Shown here one piece after another: positions 1 through 5,130 of a DNA stretch of 5,404 nucleotides. Under the pieces are notes generated by a model. It saw nothing but the letters and a program-made list of their open reading frames with translations. It searched no databases and was not told where the DNA came from. Origin of the DNA: a bacterium (lineage in GTDB: Bacteria; Patescibacteriota; Minisyncoccia; UBA6257); contig DAOVIY010000041.1 of assembly GCA_030673525.1 (NCBI GenBank), positions 1 to 5,404 of the forward strand, written 5' to 3'. The number at the start of each line of letters is the position of its first letter. Position 1 is the stretch's first letter. Made by a program: the position numbers and the translations under genes.

Positions 1-13
1 AAACTTTCTATTG

Positions 14-709
14 TTAATTTGATATCCATATTGATCCAAAATTTTTCTCTTGTTTTATTTTTACTATATTTTCTTTAACTAAATAAAGAACTGCTAAAAA
101 TGTAAGGACTAATTCAATTCTTTTGTTTTTATCAGGCACTAATTCTTCCAAACTATAATCTTTTCCTTGAGTCAACTTTTGAACCAATTCTTTAATTCTT
201 TGTTTAAGCGTCACGATTTTAACCATTTTCTTTTCTTCAAGAGGAATTTCTTCTTCAAAAAATTCTAAAACTTTTTTAAAAGATTGTGACAAAGAAGAAA
301 GTGAAAGATTATTGGGTGGGGAAAATTTAATTTCTGTGTCTTTCCAAGGTGGACGGGTAAAAAGATAAGAATGCTTGTTCCATAATTCATACATTTTTAT
401 CCCTTGCTCTTTATATATTTTGTATAATTGAAGACGATTTTCTAAATCTAAAATTTCTTCTTGCTCCCCAGTTTCCAGTTCTAATGTTGGTAAGAGAGAT
501 TTTGATTTTATTAAAAGAAGTGTGGAGGCAATAACTAAAAAATCCGCTAATTCCTCAGGATGAACTAATGTTTGATCGTCAACATAATTCATATAATCCT
601 GAGTAACTTGAGCCAAAGAAATTTCAGTAATTTCCAAATTTTTCTTTTCTACCAATTGCAAAAGAAGATCTAATGGCCCAGTAAATTGTTTTGTACTGAT
701 TTGATACAT
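14..709 (-). CDS. scpA: Segregation and condensation protein A (kleisin of the SMC complex)
   Basis: ScpA is the kleisin subunit that bridges the SMC ATPase heads and binds ScpB, and it acts on the nucleoid in chromosome compaction and segregation. The 231-residue product has the family layout. The N-terminal SMC-neck-binding motif FTGPLDLLLQLV lies at residues 9-20, the conserved helix FLVIASTLLLIKSKSLLP at about 57-74, a charged variable linker at about 80-190, and a C-terminal winged-helix signature (LTFLAVLYLV, then KQEKNFGSIWI) at about 202-229. Length is normal to slightly short for the family. The ATG follows the secA stop after one base (TGA-C-ATG), so translational coupling with secA is likely, and no separate Shine-Dalgarno is visible. 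The stop is TAA. Only 13 bases remain before the window edge. scpB commonly follows scpA, but it cannot be seen here. Confidence 0.95.
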   Translation of the reverse strand: MYQISTKQFTGPLDLLLQLVEKKNLEITEISLAQVTQDYMNYVDDQTLVHPEELADFLVIASTLLLIKSKSLLPTLELETGEQEEILDLENRLQLYKIYKEQGIKMYELWNKHSYLFTRPPWKDTEIKFSPPNNLSLSSLSQSFKKVLEFFEEEIPLEEKKMVKIVTLKQRIKELVQKLTQGKDYSLEELVPDKNKRIELVLTFLAVLYLVKENIVKIKQEKNFGSIWISN

Positions 710-710
710 G

Positions 711-3053
711 TCATTTTACTTGTATTTCTGTTGAAAGTATATTTTTAACATTATTTACAAAAAATGCTTTAAACCTCTGCTCTAAATCTTTATAACAATA
801 ATAACTTTCTCTCTTATATTCTACCAAAGCATCTTTTCCACCATAGGCCCGCAGAGATGTAGAATCCCGTAAAAATTCCATTTTCTCAATATGTTCCAAC
901 CATAAAGTGTCTAACAATCTCAAGGAAACAGCTTTTAATATTTCTAGTAGTTTTTCTTCTTCAACAGTAGACGCCCTTTCTTGAAAATCTTTTTCTGGGA
1001 ATTTTTCATTTATTTCCAAGAAAAGATTTATTATATAATCTTTTAATTTATTGTCTTCGGCTTTTTCTAATATCCCATCTCTTATTTTATAAAACGCCGC
1101 TCGTTGTTTATTAATAACATCATCATATTCCAAGATATGTTTCCTAATATCAAAATAAAATCCTTCAATTTTTGATTGGGACATTTCTATCGCCTTGGTA
1201 ACCATTTTATGTTCAATTGGCTCGTCTTCTGGCCATCCTAATTTTTTCATCATACCAGATAAATATTTTGGAGCAAAAACGCGCATCAAATCATCTTCTA
1301 GAGAAATAAAAAATTGGGAGGAACCCGGATCTCCTTGCCGGCCAGATCTTCCTCTCAACTGATTGTCAATTCGCCTGGCCTCATGTCGTTCAGTTGCTAA
1401 AACATAAAGGCCACCTAATTCTAAAACTTTTACTTTTTTCTCCTCATCAGGAGGATTACCACCTAAAACAATATCAACGCCCCTACCAGCCATATTAGTG
1501 GCTACTGTAACAGCCCCAAATCTGCCTGCTTGAGCAATTATTTCCCCTTCTTTTTCATTGTTTTTAGCATTTAAAATATTATGAGAAATACCTTCTCTTT
1601 TAAGATATAAACTTAATAATTCATTTTTCTCAACTGAAGGTGTTCCAATTAATATTGGCTGGCCTTTTTCATTTCTTTCCTTCACTTCTCTGGCAATGGC
1701 CTTTAATTTACCTTCTTCTACTCCATAAATTCTATCAGGCAAATCTTTTCTTACCATTGGCTTATTAGTTGAAATAACTATAACCTCTGCGTTATAAACT
1801 TTTTTAAATTCTTCTGCTGAAGTAAAGGCAGTTCCGGTCATTCCTGATAATTTTTTATACATACGAAAATAATTTTGCAAAGTAATAGTTGCAACTGTTC
1901 TGCTTTCTCTTTGTATTTGGACTCTTTCTTTTGCTTCCAAAGCCTGATGAAGACCACCAGAATATCTTCGTCCAGGCAAAAGTCGGCCTGTAAATTCATC
2001 AACTATAATCACTTTTCCATCTTTTACTAAATAATCACGGTCTTTTAAAAAAAGATAATTAGCCTTCAAAGCTGTTTCTAAATGATGCACATATAACAAT
2101 CCTCTTTCATCAAAAATATTAAACCCAAAAATCTTTTCTACTTTATTAAGCCCTTCTTCTGTTAAATTTACTGCTTTGTCTTTTTGATCTATTATAAAAT
2201 CCCAATCTTTTTTAAGCTTTGGGACTATTTGAGTAAATTCCTGATATAATTTTGCTGCTTGTTGATCTGGTACAGATATAATAAGCGGAGTTCGGGCTTC
2301 ATCTATTAAAACACTATCAACTTCATCGATAATTACATAATTATGTTCTCTTTGAACTTTTTCTATTAAAGAATAAACTAAATGATCGCGCAAATAATCA
2401 AATCCAAATTCAGTATTAGTTCCATAGGTAATATCTGCCAAATATGCTTCTTTTCTATCCACAGGACGTAAAAATTCCTCAAATACTTTAAATGCCCCTA
2501 ATTCATCTCTTTGCTGATCTAATTCCTCTCTTTTTTTTTCTGTTTCTAATTTATATTCAGAATCATAAATATAAGCTGTATCATGACTTAAACATCCAAC
2601 AGTTAATCCTAAATAATTATAAATCTGTCCCATCCATACTGCGTCTCTTTTTGATAAATAATCATTAACAGTAACAACATGTACGCCCTTACCCTCTATA
2701 GCATTTAATACTACTGGCAAAGTAGCAGCTAAAGTTTTACCTTCCCCAGTTTTCATTTCTAGTATTTTCCCATCATGTAATCCAATACCACCCAATAGCT
2801 GAACATCAAAATGCCGCTGCTTTAAAGTACGTAAACTTGCTTCCCGTGTTAAAGAAAAAACCTCTGGAAGAATTTTATCTAAAGAAGTTCCTTGTTCAAC
2901 TTCTTTTTTTAATTCATTAATTCTTTTAGAAAATTCTTCTTGAGGTAATTGATGAGTCTCTTTCTCTTTTTCGTTAATCTCAGCAATAACATTTGCTTTT
3001 TGCTTTTGATAACGAACACTGGAATCAGGAAAAAAAATATCTAATAAAGACAT
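711..3053 (-). CDS. secA: Preprotein translocase ATPase SecA (compact form)
   Basis: SecA is the ATP-driven motor that pushes unfolded preproteins through the SecYEG channel at the cytoplasmic membrane. Visible motifs in the 780-residue product: Walker A MKTGEGKT at 100-107; ITYGTNTEFGFDYLRD at about 208-223; Walker B DEVDSVLIDEARTP at 243-256; GMTGTA at 404-409; TNMAGRGVDIVLGG at 519-532; and the arginine-finger motif QLRGRSGRQGDPG at 565-577. The helical scaffold signature LWLEHIEKMEFLRDS lies at about 717-731, followed by LRAYGGKDALVEYKRE. Against B. subtilis SecA (recalled, about 841 residues), NBD1 has a charged insertion of about 45 residues at about 155-199. The wing region (about 645-715) is shorter by some 50 residues, and the C-terminal linker with its cysteine zinc motif is absent. 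hpf ends 15 bases upstream and scpA begins one base downstream, so the three genes look cotranscribed. There is no clear Shine-Dalgarno; the start is set by the family-typical N-terminus. Confidence 0.98.
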   Translation of the reverse strand: MSLLDIFFPDSSVRYQKQKANVIAEINEKEKETHQLPQEEFSKRINELKKEVEQGTSLDKILPEVFSLTREASLRTLKQRHFDVQLLGGIGLHDGKILEMKTGEGKTLAATLPVVLNAIEGKGVHVVTVNDYLSKRDAVWMGQIYNYLGLTVGCLSHDTAYIYDSEYKLETEKKREELDQQRDELGAFKVFEEFLRPVDRKEAYLADITYGTNTEFGFDYLRDHLVYSLIEKVQREHNYVIIDEVDSVLIDEARTPLIISVPDQQAAKLYQEFTQIVPKLKKDWDFIIDQKDKAVNLTEEGLNKVEKIFGFNIFDERGLLYVHHLETALKANYLFLKDRDYLVKDGKVIIVDEFTGRLLPGRRYSGGLHQALEAKERVQIQRESRTVATITLQNYFRMYKKLSGMTGTAFTSAEEFKKVYNAEVIVISTNKPMVRKDLPDRIYGVEEGKLKAIAREVKERNEKGQPILIGTPSVEKNELLSLYLKREGISHNILNAKNNEKEGEIIAQAGRFGAVTVATNMAGRGVDIVLGGNPPDEEKKVKVLELGGLYVLATERHEARRIDNQLRGRSGRQGDPGSSQFFISLEDDLMRVFAPKYLSGMMKKLGWPEDEPIEHKMVTKAIEMSQSKIEGFYFDIRKHILEYDDVINKQRAAFYKIRDGILEKAEDNKLKDYIINLFLEINEKFPEKDFQERASTVEEEKLLEILKAVSLRLLDTLWLEHIEKMEFLRDSTSLRAYGGKDALVEYKRESYYCYKDLEQRFKAFFVNNVKNILSTEIQVK

Positions 3054-3068
3054 ATATAAAATTAAATA

Positions 3069-3416
3069 TCACTTGTCTTTCAAGGCACGCGCTAGTCTTC
3101 TGAAACGACCCTTCCTTAATTCTTTGTTTTTAATCATCAAACTTTTTAATTTATCGCTTAACCTATCTATTGTTTCTTCAACATTACTTCCCTGCACTTT
3201 ACATATTATATCTTTTCCAGGAATGGCAAAATTAGCCTCAGCAAAAAAAATCTCGCCTGTTTCTTGATTGGAAGTAATTTTACCTATTGTTATGGTTAAT
3301 AAAGATCTTTCTCCGTAGCGCTGGCTAATTTTTTCTAAATTTTTTATTCTTTTTTCTAAATATTCTTTCTGTTGATTTAATAGTTTAATATTTACTGGTA
3401 CGATTTTGATATTCAT
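3069..3416 (-). CDS. hpf: Ribosome hibernation promoting factor, short form (HPF/YfiA, S30AE family)
   Basis: This is a small ribosome-associated factor that binds the 30S decoding region and stabilises idle ribosomes during starvation or slow growth. The 115-residue product has the S30AE beta-alpha-beta-beta-beta-alpha pattern. A first strand MNIKIVPVNI is followed by helix 1 (QQKEYLEKRIKNLEKI, about 15-30), central strands at about 38-75, and a second basic helix ETIDRLSDKLKSLMIKNKELRKGR at about 81-104. The C-terminus is strongly basic (RFRRLARALKDK). It is the short form, because the roughly 60-residue dimerisation domain of long HPFs is missing. hpf next to secA is a recurrent bacterial order, for example hpf-secA-prfB in Bacillus. 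Here scpA takes the third place. A promoter-like pair lies about 25-55 bases upstream, so hpf probably heads the hpf-secA-scpA transcript. No Shine-Dalgarno is evident. The family call rests on pattern rather than alignment. Confidence 0.86.
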   Translation of the reverse strand: MNIKIVPVNIKLLNQQKEYLEKRIKNLEKISQRYGERSLLTITIGKITSNQETGEIFFAEANFAIPGKDIICKVQGSNVEETIDRLSDKLKSLMIKNKELRKGRFRRLARALKDK

Positions 3417-3440
3417 AATATAAATGTGTTATTTACTTAA

Positions 3441-3469
3441 ATCTTACCTAAAAAGAGGCTATAAAGCAA
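3441..3469 (-). promoter_or_regulatory. Putative sigma-70-type promoter for hpf-secA-scpA
   Basis: Read on the minus strand, a -35-like TTGCTT (3469-3464) is separated by 17 bases from a -10-like TAAGAT (3446-3441). That predicts a transcript start near 3434 and a leader of about 18 bases. The matches are moderate (3/6 and 4/6), but the spacing is ideal. The -35 element overlaps the T-rich tail of the preceding terminator, which fits back-to-back compact transcription units. In DNA this A/T-rich, chance matches of this quality are common. Confidence 0.35.
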
Positions 3470-3470
3470 A

Positions 3471-3504
3471 CCCCGCCCTTTTGGCTTATGTTAAAAGGGC
3501 GGGG
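3471..3504 (-). terminator. Strong intrinsic terminator after the basic repeat protein gene
   Basis: A perfect 12-bp stem, CCCCGCCCTTTT (3471-3482) with AAAAGGGCGGGG (3493-3504), closes a 10-base loop. On the minus strand it is followed by an imperfect T-rich tail (TTTGCTTTAT, 3470-3461). It begins 20 bases past the stop codon of the basic repeat gene, so it most simply ends that transcript before hpf. On the plus strand the stem is followed by AACCATGAAT with no T-run, so it should act in the minus direction only. It is one of very few GC-rich blocks in the window. Confidence 0.75.
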
Positions 3505-3524
3505 AACCATGAATTTACTAAAAA

Positions 3525-3779
3525 CTATCTTCTCCTTTTAGCTCTTTTTGTTCTCTTAACTTTCTTAGTGGCTTTTCTCTTTCTTCTAGCAGGTTTTTTA
3601 ACTTTTTTAACTCTCTTTTTAGCAACTTTCTTAACTCTTTTCTTTACAACTTTTCTAACTTTTCTTTTTACAACTTTTCTCTTAGCCACTTTTCTAACTT
3701 TTCTTTTGGCAACCTTTCTGACTTTTCTTTTTGCAACTTTTTTAACTTTCCTGGTTTTTTTAGCTTTTCTTTTGGCCAT
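3525..3779 (-). CDS. Histone H1-like, Lys/Arg/Val octad-repeat basic protein
   Basis: This is an 84-residue protein built from only seven amino-acid kinds (K, R, V, A, T, P and one M). Lys plus Arg make up 54 of 84 residues, and there are no acidic, aromatic or cysteine residues. The core (15-59) is an octad repeat of the type VAKRKVRK: full units at 15-22, 23-30, 36-43, 44-51 and 52-59, plus a five-residue truncated unit at 31-35. An Arg/Lys tail with a single proline (63) follows and ends in RRR. The composition resembles bacterial H1-like proteins such as chlamydial Hc1/Hc2 tails and Bordetella BpH1, which bind DNA non-specifically, but those are mainly Ala/Pro/Lys rather than Val-rich. 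A nucleoid- or RNA-binding role is inferred. The gene has its own promoter-like pair and a strong terminator, so it is probably monocistronic. There is no Shine-Dalgarno; the ATG follows an A-rich leader. It is probably disordered until bound. Confidence 0.8.
   Translation of the reverse strand: MAKRKAKKTRKVKKVAKRKVRKVAKRKVRKVAKRKVVKRKVRKVVKKRVKKVAKKRVKKVKKPARRKRKATKKVKRTKRAKRRR
3603..3737 (-). repeat. 24-bp in-frame tandem repeat coding the VAKRKVRK octads
   Basis: Units lie at 3737-3714, 3713-3690, 3689-3675 (15-bp truncated unit, nine bases short), 3674-3651, 3650-3627 and 3626-3603. Neighbouring units differ mainly at synonymous positions and by K/R or A/V exchanges. Length changes are multiples of three, so the frame is preserved. 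This points to expansion by tandem duplication under selection for charge and spacing. Confidence 0.8.
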
Positions 3780-3823
3780 GTTTTTTTATTTTTTTAAATC
3801 AAGCAGCCGACCAACCTTAAAAA

Positions 3824-3852
3824 ATAATAACAGGCTATCCATAAATGGACAC
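3824..3852 (-). promoter_or_regulatory. Extended -10 promoter for the basic repeat protein gene
   Basis: On the minus strand, TGTTATTAT (3832-3824) is an extended -10: TG, one base, then TATTAT, which matches TATAAT at 5 of 6. A weak -35-like GTGTCC lies 17 bases upstream (3852-3847). The predicted start is near 3817, giving an untranslated leader of about 38 bases that ends in an A-rich stretch before the ATG at 3779. An extended -10 normally compensates for a poor -35. Confidence 0.45.
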
Positions 3853-3867
3853 TGCTTATATTGATGA

Positions 3868-3917
3868 TTAATTTAAAATTTTAAAAACTAAATTTAAAAT
3901 TGCAAATTCAAAATTAG
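3868..3917. repeat. A/T-rich degenerate short repeats between murB and the basic repeat gene
   Basis: The 11-mer AATTTAAAATT occurs at 3870-3880 and again at 3891-3901. Degenerate relatives continue through CAAATTCAAAATTAG to 3917. The part 3888-3917 folds imperfectly on itself (CTAA/TTAG ends, mostly A-T pairs with three mismatches). On the minus strand it is followed by a five-T run, so it may be a poor terminator for murB, whose stop is at 3954. No gene or promoter for murB readthrough is visible in 3853-3953. Confidence 0.4.
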
Positions 3918-3953
3918 TTTCCTAATATAATTTTAACTCTAAAAAAGATAATG

Positions 3954-4880
3954 TCAATAGTCAATAACAATAATTTCTTCTTTTAATTTAATTTTAAATC
4001 TTTTATAAACTTTTTTCTTACAAATATTGATTAAATGCAACACATCTTTTGCTTTTGCATTTTTAATATTAATAATTACATTAGCATGGAAAGCAGAAAT
4101 CATTGCTCCGCCGTATTTTTTTCCTTTTAAATTACATTTTTCAATAAACCAACCAGTAGAAATCTTTCCTTGTTTAATACTTGCCCCTTTTCTATGTTTT
4201 AAAGGTACATTTTTGGCAAAAACGTTTTTAAAAATACTTCCGGCTGAAGAATATTTAAATAATCCTTTCTTAATCCTATACTGCCAATAATTCTTTGTTT
4301 TTCCCCTTATTTTTGCTTTATCTCCTTTTTTAATAAAAAGCTCGACTTCCCAGATGATTTCTTTTTTCTTTTTAAAAATACTTCCCCTGTATTGAAATTT
4401 ACAATCCTTTTGTGAATATATTCTTTCTTTACATATTGTTAAATCTATGGTCCTTACCTTTTTTACAAATTTTCCAAAATCATATCCAAAGCCGCCAGCA
4501 TTACAGAAAACTGCTCCGCCAACTGTTGCTGGAATTCCATTAGCCCATTCCAGACCTTCAAATCCTTTATTTAAAAATTTTTGCAATAATTCCATTAACA
4601 TCATTCCTGCTCCGACAACAATTGTTTTTTTATTTATCTTTTTTATTTTATTATTTTCTATCTTAATTACTATTCCCTGATATCTTTTATCAGAAAATAA
4701 AATATTTGAACCATTTCCCAAAATAAAAATAGGCAAAGAATTCTTTTTTGCCCAATGTAAAGTTTTTATTAATTTATCTTTTGAAGATATTTTTGCAAAA
4801 TATTTCGTTTTTCCGTTAATACGAAAAGTATTGTAATTTTTCAGCAAAACATCTTTTTTTATCCAATGAAGAGTTTTCAT
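3954..4880 (-). CDS. murB: UDP-N-acetylenolpyruvoylglucosamine reductase MurB (type II-like)
   Basis: MurB is the FAD enzyme that reduces UDP-GlcNAc-enolpyruvate with NADPH to UDP-MurNAc, the second committed step of peptidoglycan precursor synthesis in the cytoplasm. The 308-residue product shows the N-terminal NTFRINGKTKYF (17-28) and the FAD-binding LGNGSNILFSD (54-64). GIPATVGGAVFCNAGG follows at 115-130, then the active-site Tyr-Arg in FQYRGSIF (YR at 164-165). The proton-donor serine region is SSAGSIFKN (S215), and the C-terminal HANVIIN (265-271) leads to the final glutamate pair (E301-E302) in EEIIVID. Length and layout fit the shorter type II enzymes. The usual KNP after the catalytic serine reads KNV, and the protein is unusually lysine-rich. 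The start is the ATG at 4880, directly after a T-run and a GC-rich foldable leader. The neighbouring sugar transferase also serves envelope synthesis but is separated by a terminator. Confidence 0.95.
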   Translation of the reverse strand: MKTLHWIKKDVLLKNYNTFRINGKTKYFAKISSKDKLIKTLHWAKKNSLPIFILGNGSNILFSDKRYQGIVIKIENNKIKKINKKTIVVGAGMMLMELLQKFLNKGFEGLEWANGIPATVGGAVFCNAGGFGYDFGKFVKKVRTIDLTICKERIYSQKDCKFQYRGSIFKKKKEIIWEVELFIKKGDKAKIRGKTKNYWQYRIKKGLFKYSSAGSIFKNVFAKNVPLKHRKGASIKQGKISTGWFIEKCNLKGKKYGGAMISAFHANVIINIKNAKAKDVLHLINICKKKVYKRFKIKLKEEIIVIDY

Positions 4881-4951
4881 AAAAAATGGGGCCCGGAGGG
4901 GTATACTCCTATACTATTTATTTAAGTGAGTGCTCAGCCTCCAGAACCCCA
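4881..4951 (-). promoter_or_regulatory. Foldable GC-rich 5' leader of murB (possible attenuator or RNA regulator)
   Basis: In minus-strand RNA, UGGGG (4951-4947) can pair with CCCCA (4891-4887), and inside it GGAGG (4899-4895) pairs with CCUCC (4942-4938, complementary on either strand). Between them a hairpin GUAUA-GGAG-UAUAC (4914-4901) displays GGAG in its loop. The closing CCCCA is followed by UUUUUU (4886-4881) and then the murB ATG, so the fold plus T-run resembles an attenuator placed exactly at the start codon. GGAG is 25 bases from the ATG, too far for a normal Shine-Dalgarno, and can alternatively pair with CUCC at 4898-4895. I recognise no known riboswitch class. Confidence 0.35.
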
Positions 4952-4956
4952 AATAA

Positions 4957-4984
4957 AGTTTAAACATATTAAATCAAAAGTCAA
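4957..4984 (-). promoter_or_regulatory. Putative promoter for murB
   Basis: On the minus strand a good -35, TTGACT (4984-4979, 5/6), is followed after 16 bases by TAAACT (4962-4957, 4/6). The predicted start is near 4950, which is the first G of the GGGG that opens the foldable murB leader. It lies just downstream of the 4996-5027 terminator, so murB appears to be transcribed independently of the sugar transferase. Confidence 0.38.
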
Positions 4985-4991
4985 GAAGAAT

Positions 4992-5027
4992 AAAAAAATT
5001 CCCGCTCTGTAAACAGAACGGGAATTT
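4992..5027 (-). terminator. Intrinsic terminator downstream of the sugar transferase gene / candidate sRNA
   Basis: The stem AAATTCCCG (4996-5004) with CGGGAATTT (5019-5027) continues, after one mismatch, into TCTG/CAGA (5006-5009 with 5014-5017) around a TAAA loop. On the minus strand the hairpin runs straight into seven T residues (4998-4992, the last four beyond the stem) and further T-rich sequence. This is a textbook intrinsic terminator for minus-strand transcription. It separates the upstream unit from murB. Confidence 0.78.
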
Positions 5028-5040
5028 AACAAATAGTTAG

Positions 5041-5079
5041 GTCGTTTTAATAAAAAACAAAGTTTTTTCTTAAAACGAC
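5041..5079. repeat. 39-base near-perfect inverted repeat (long hairpin)
   Basis: GTCGTTTTAA (5041-5050) pairs with TTAAAACGAC (5070-5079). After one mismatch, AAAAAAC (5052-5058) pairs with GTTTTTT (5062-5068) around a three-base AAA loop, for 17 pairs in all. It lies 13 bases upstream of the terminator stem in the minus-strand reading. No T-run follows the outer stem on either strand, so it is not itself an ordinary terminator. A transcript-stabilising hairpin, part of a small RNA, or a small palindromic repeat element are all possible. Confidence 0.7.
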
Positions 5080-5098
5080 AAACACCCACTTAATTCCT

Positions 5099-5127
5099 AT
5101 TATACTCTATTTCCACACAAAAATCAA
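5099..5127 (-). promoter_or_regulatory. Promoter-like pair directly after the sugar transferase stop
   Basis: On the minus strand TTGATT (5127-5122, 4/6) is followed after exactly 17 bases by a perfect TATAAT (5104-5099). It is the best -35/-10 combination in the window. The predicted start is near 5092, only about 100 bases before an intrinsic terminator, so no coding gene lies between. Confidence 0.48.
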
Positions 5128-5130
5128 CCC

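Larger units (their letters stand above)
4985..5092 (-). ncRNA. Candidate small RNA between the sugar transferase gene and murB
   Basis: A promoter-like pair (5127-5099) sits right after the sugar transferase stop. Its predicted start, about 5092, is followed by a 39-base hairpin (5041-5079), a short linker and an intrinsic terminator (4996-5027). That would give a transcript of roughly 105 nt with no open reading frame of note. It matches no RNA family I recognise. The alternative is simply the 3' untranslated region and terminator of the sugar transferase mRNA with a chance promoter match in A/T-rich DNA. Confidence 0.3.

Noticed and set aside
3073..3267. Plus-strand open frame of 64 codons
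   Set aside because: It is wholly antisense to hpf and has no recognisable features.
3603..3737. CRISPR-like or non-coding tandem repeat array
   Set aside because: Units are contiguous 24-bp coding repeats without spacers and vary mostly at synonymous positions, so they belong to the octad protein.
3424..3864. Plus-strand open frame of 146 codons that reads like a multi-pass membrane protein with TFL repeats
   Set aside because: It is the antisense shadow of the Lys/Arg repeat gene: AAA/AAG codons read backwards give Phe and Leu. It also runs through the terminator hairpin at 3471-3504, and has no family signature.
4027..4680. Two plus-strand open frames (4027-4290 and 4447-4680)
   Set aside because: Both lie antisense inside murB, whose motifs are intact on the minus strand. 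Neither product resembles a protein family.
711..4880. TGA read as glycine (code 25), as in Gracilibacteria/Absconditabacteria
   Set aside because: secA, hpf and murB end at TGA at family-typical C-termini, and no in-frame TGA is needed anywhere.
4887..4951. tRNA or tRNA-like gene in the GC-rich murB leader
   Set aside because: It is about 65 bases long, lacks the GTTCRA T-loop signature on both strands, and has no seven-pair acceptor stem.
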